This document shows positions 62,029-64,000 of a DNA stretch of 64,000 nt, in pieces (the stretch's first letter is position 1; the number at the start of each line of letters is the position of its first letter). This DNA is from Sycobia sp. Sy_11 (taxonomy: Eukaryota > Arthropoda > Insecta > Hymenoptera > Epichrysomallidae), in assembly GCA_018907035.1 (NCBI GenBank), contig JACCIC010000289.1:342501-406500 (forward strand), in the 5' to 3' direction. Below the pieces are notes generated by a model. That model made no database searches. It saw only the letters and a list, made by a program, of their open reading frames with translations, and had not been told where the DNA came from. The position numbers and the translations under genes are program-made.

Positions 62029-62339
62029 GACCGAGCTCTCGCTCTGGGATGCGGCTGGCTTGCGCACAAAGTTGACGGCGAAGATGTCGCAAAGCTTACT
62101 GTTCTTACTTACTCTTCGCTGCCTGGCAATCCATCGGACGCACGGCCGTATCTGAGATTGCTCAAGTATAAGGCGCTATTTCTTGCAAGACAGAGACAGA
62201 GCGAGAAGAAGAAGAAGAAGGCGCAAGAGCGACGACAGGAGCAGTACCGAGTACGTACGTTTCTGCGGTTGACGTCCGGCCCCGGTCTACGTAACTCGCC
62301 CGAAACGGCCACGTATCTTTTATCCGATCTTTATCTGAG

Positions 62340-62341
<2 letters not shown>
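62029..62341. other. GC-balanced exon/promoter-like patch
   Basis: On the minus strand a consensus donor GCGAAGA/GTAAGTAAG lies at about 62112, and a CT array ending in GGCTCAG precedes the segment. This suits a non-coding first or second exon of the gene at 59.3 kb. On the plus strand one frame is open for about 120 codons with Lys/Arg/Glu-rich composition but no ATG. A separate ATG at about 62083 starts a 23-codon signal-like peptide. The conflicting frames prevent a coding call. Confidence 0.3.

Positions 62342-62393
<52 letters not shown>
62342..62393. repeat. (GA)26 microsatellite
   Basis: Perfect 52-bp GA array beside the exon/promoter-like patch. GA arrays can bind GAGA-type factors, so a promoter role is possible but unproven. 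Confidence 0.97.
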
Positions 62394-62397
<4 letters not shown>

Positions 62398-63956
62398 GTA
62401 AGAGCGATTCTTGGTTTACGTCGCTGCGATGAAGTTTCGCCAAGAAAGTGGTTCGAGCAAGCGTCGCCGAGTTTGTTTGGTCTTCTTTAGTTTGCTGACG
62501 CGTAATCGGTCGCGTAGGACTGGTGCCAGCCTCTGTTATTTCGAAAATTCTTGCGCGCGGAAACAAGTCGGTCAATTCTATCGTTTCATAAAGCGTTTTG
62601 TATATTTAGTCGGGGAAAAAAGAACTCGTCCGATCGAATTTTTTCTTTTCTCGACCAATTGCTAGAGTTGTTAGGATTTATAAGCACGGCCGACAAGGAG
62701 AAGCTCCGATATATGGGTGATGGTCTTGCTCGGAACGAGGTGTGACTACGCATTAACTCCATAAATGCCACGGCACATTAATACCATAACGCATTTACAG
62801 TTAGCAATTAAATTATAAAATTTTAAGGAAAAAAGTTGCAGTGATCGTATGTCCCCAAGTCCGTATATAATTTCTTAGGTATTTCTAATTAAAATTACGC
62901 CAACTGCGAAGAATCTAGTGGAAACGGTAAAAGTGTTAAATTAAATCGAATTGGCACAAATAATATAATACGAACTAGCGAGCACAGGTTGATCGTCTAA
63001 TTTAATTAGATAGAAGTGCTCATTTTAAATAAGAAAGTGCCATACCTCATTGTGAACGTAATCGGAGTTATCTGGTTGAATCTGGACGAAAATCATCACC
63101 CATATAACGTGCAGCATTCTCATAAGATGTCAGAATGAGAGACTTTTAATTCTCGAAAAACCTTATATCTTTAATAAGGGATTATTTTTCAATTTGAACT
63201 GAATTTCCAACCTTCACATATTTGTTATATGCGTTATAAGAATCATTTTGGATCAATATAATATTGTTCTTGCTTATCGATTATTCTGTTCATTAAATGA
63301 ACAGGCATTAATGTAAACAAGCATAAAACGGCGAAAGGTATATCGTATGAAAATAGATGAATCCAGTTATACGATATTGTTAACGTGAGCAGTTGTATCA
63401 AAATGTGACATATCTGCATATTTGAGCATTAAGAATTCTCAACGAAATATAGATAGAATTTTTTAATACTCAGATTGTCAGTAAGCAGTTTATCACACAA
63501 AAATTTGATAAAAAGTAATATCGAAGCAATTCTCCTAAATCGTATATAACGTTAAAAGTATATTTAGATGAATAAATGTATTTGAGCAAACGTACCTGTG
63601 CATTCTATGTATTAAAAAGTTGGATCGATTAAAAATAAAACGAGGATTTCATCACTTTTTCTTATATTGAATGATAAAAAAAATTTATCGATATTTTATT
63701 ATTTATGGCACTTTGCTCTATTGTGCATCTATCGGAAAACTGATGGAATACAGATGCTGTCGGCTGCCGGTATCTATCTTTCAGCGAACCCTTTCGTGTA
63801 AATATCGATGTATACTGAACAAACGACGATATTTCGATATTTATTGTAAAGCTGGGTGTAAAGGACGTTAAATCCGATCTCAAAACAATACTGAAAACTC
63901 TAGAGCCGGAGAAAAATAAAATAATGCCCGACATCTGCGCTATGTGCGTTGCTGCG

Positions 63957-63959
<3 letters not shown>
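62394..63959. other. unique sequence, no gene recognised
   Basis: A basic 78-codon ATG frame (62429-62665) follows the GA array without recognisable domain. From 62.75 kb the DNA is AT-rich. A 19-bp inverted repeat lies at 63286-63304. Confidence 0.5.
63286..63304. other. perfect inverted repeat, 9-bp arms, 1-nt centre
   Basis: CTGTTCATT and AATGAACAG flank a single A. One such short repeat is near chance expectation in a window of this size. Confidence 0.85.

Positions 63960-64000
<41 letters not shown>
63960..64000. repeat. (AT)20+ microsatellite cut by the window edge
   Basis: At least 41 bp of AT continues to the last base, so its true length is unknown. Confidence 0.95.

Overview
The window looks like non-model insect nuclear DNA, most likely from a hymenopteran and possibly an ant. 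This is inferred from three things: dense and nearly perfect TA, GA/CT and CA microsatellites, a patchwork of AT-rich and GC-rich segments, and abundant undepleted CG dinucleotides. There is no bacterial gene organisation, rRNA, tRNA, CRISPR array or intact transposon. Most long open frames are artefacts of the microsatellites, because TA reads as Ile-Tyr, CT as Leu-Ser, GA as Arg-Glu and CA as His-Thr. No database search was possible, so homology statements rest on motif recognition only.

Layout. From 1 to about 8 kb the DNA is intergenic or intronic with TA arrays. A juxtaposed 3'/5' splice motif on the minus strand lies near 6.55 kb. From 8 to 16 kb there are unique AT-rich blocks, a GC-rich patch (12.4-13.1 kb), a possible mariner-type transposase tail (13.7 kb) and a possible retroposon 3' end (14.3 kb). 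From 16 to 37 kb lies the densest TA-array field, with GC-rich patches at 22.6-23.4 and 31.2-32.3 kb, a 104-bp CA array (28.2 kb), an unidentified protein-like open frame (30.4 kb) and a perfect 14-bp hairpin (34.0 kb). From 37 to 44 kb there are no long TA arrays, but many GA arrays. From 44 to 58 kb unique AT-rich DNA and TA arrays return. From 58 to 64 kb there is a decayed BEL/Pao-like pol fragment (58.5-58.9 kb), the one credible coding exon (59.33-59.88 kb, minus strand) and a GC-rich exon- or promoter-like patch (62.0-62.4 kb).

The simplest gene model is one minus-strand gene. Its first coding exon, Gly/Ala-rich with its last 15 or so residues of ordinary composition, ends at a GTGAGT donor at 59.33 kb. 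A non-coding first exon may lie near 62.1 kb. The rest of the window (59.3 kb down to 1) would then be a very long first coding intron. The splice motif at 6.55 kb has the form expected of a recursive-splicing (ratchet) point, and it shares an 11-nt donor sequence with the exon. I could not identify the gene. No clearly novel system was found; the possible recursive splice site is the best lead.
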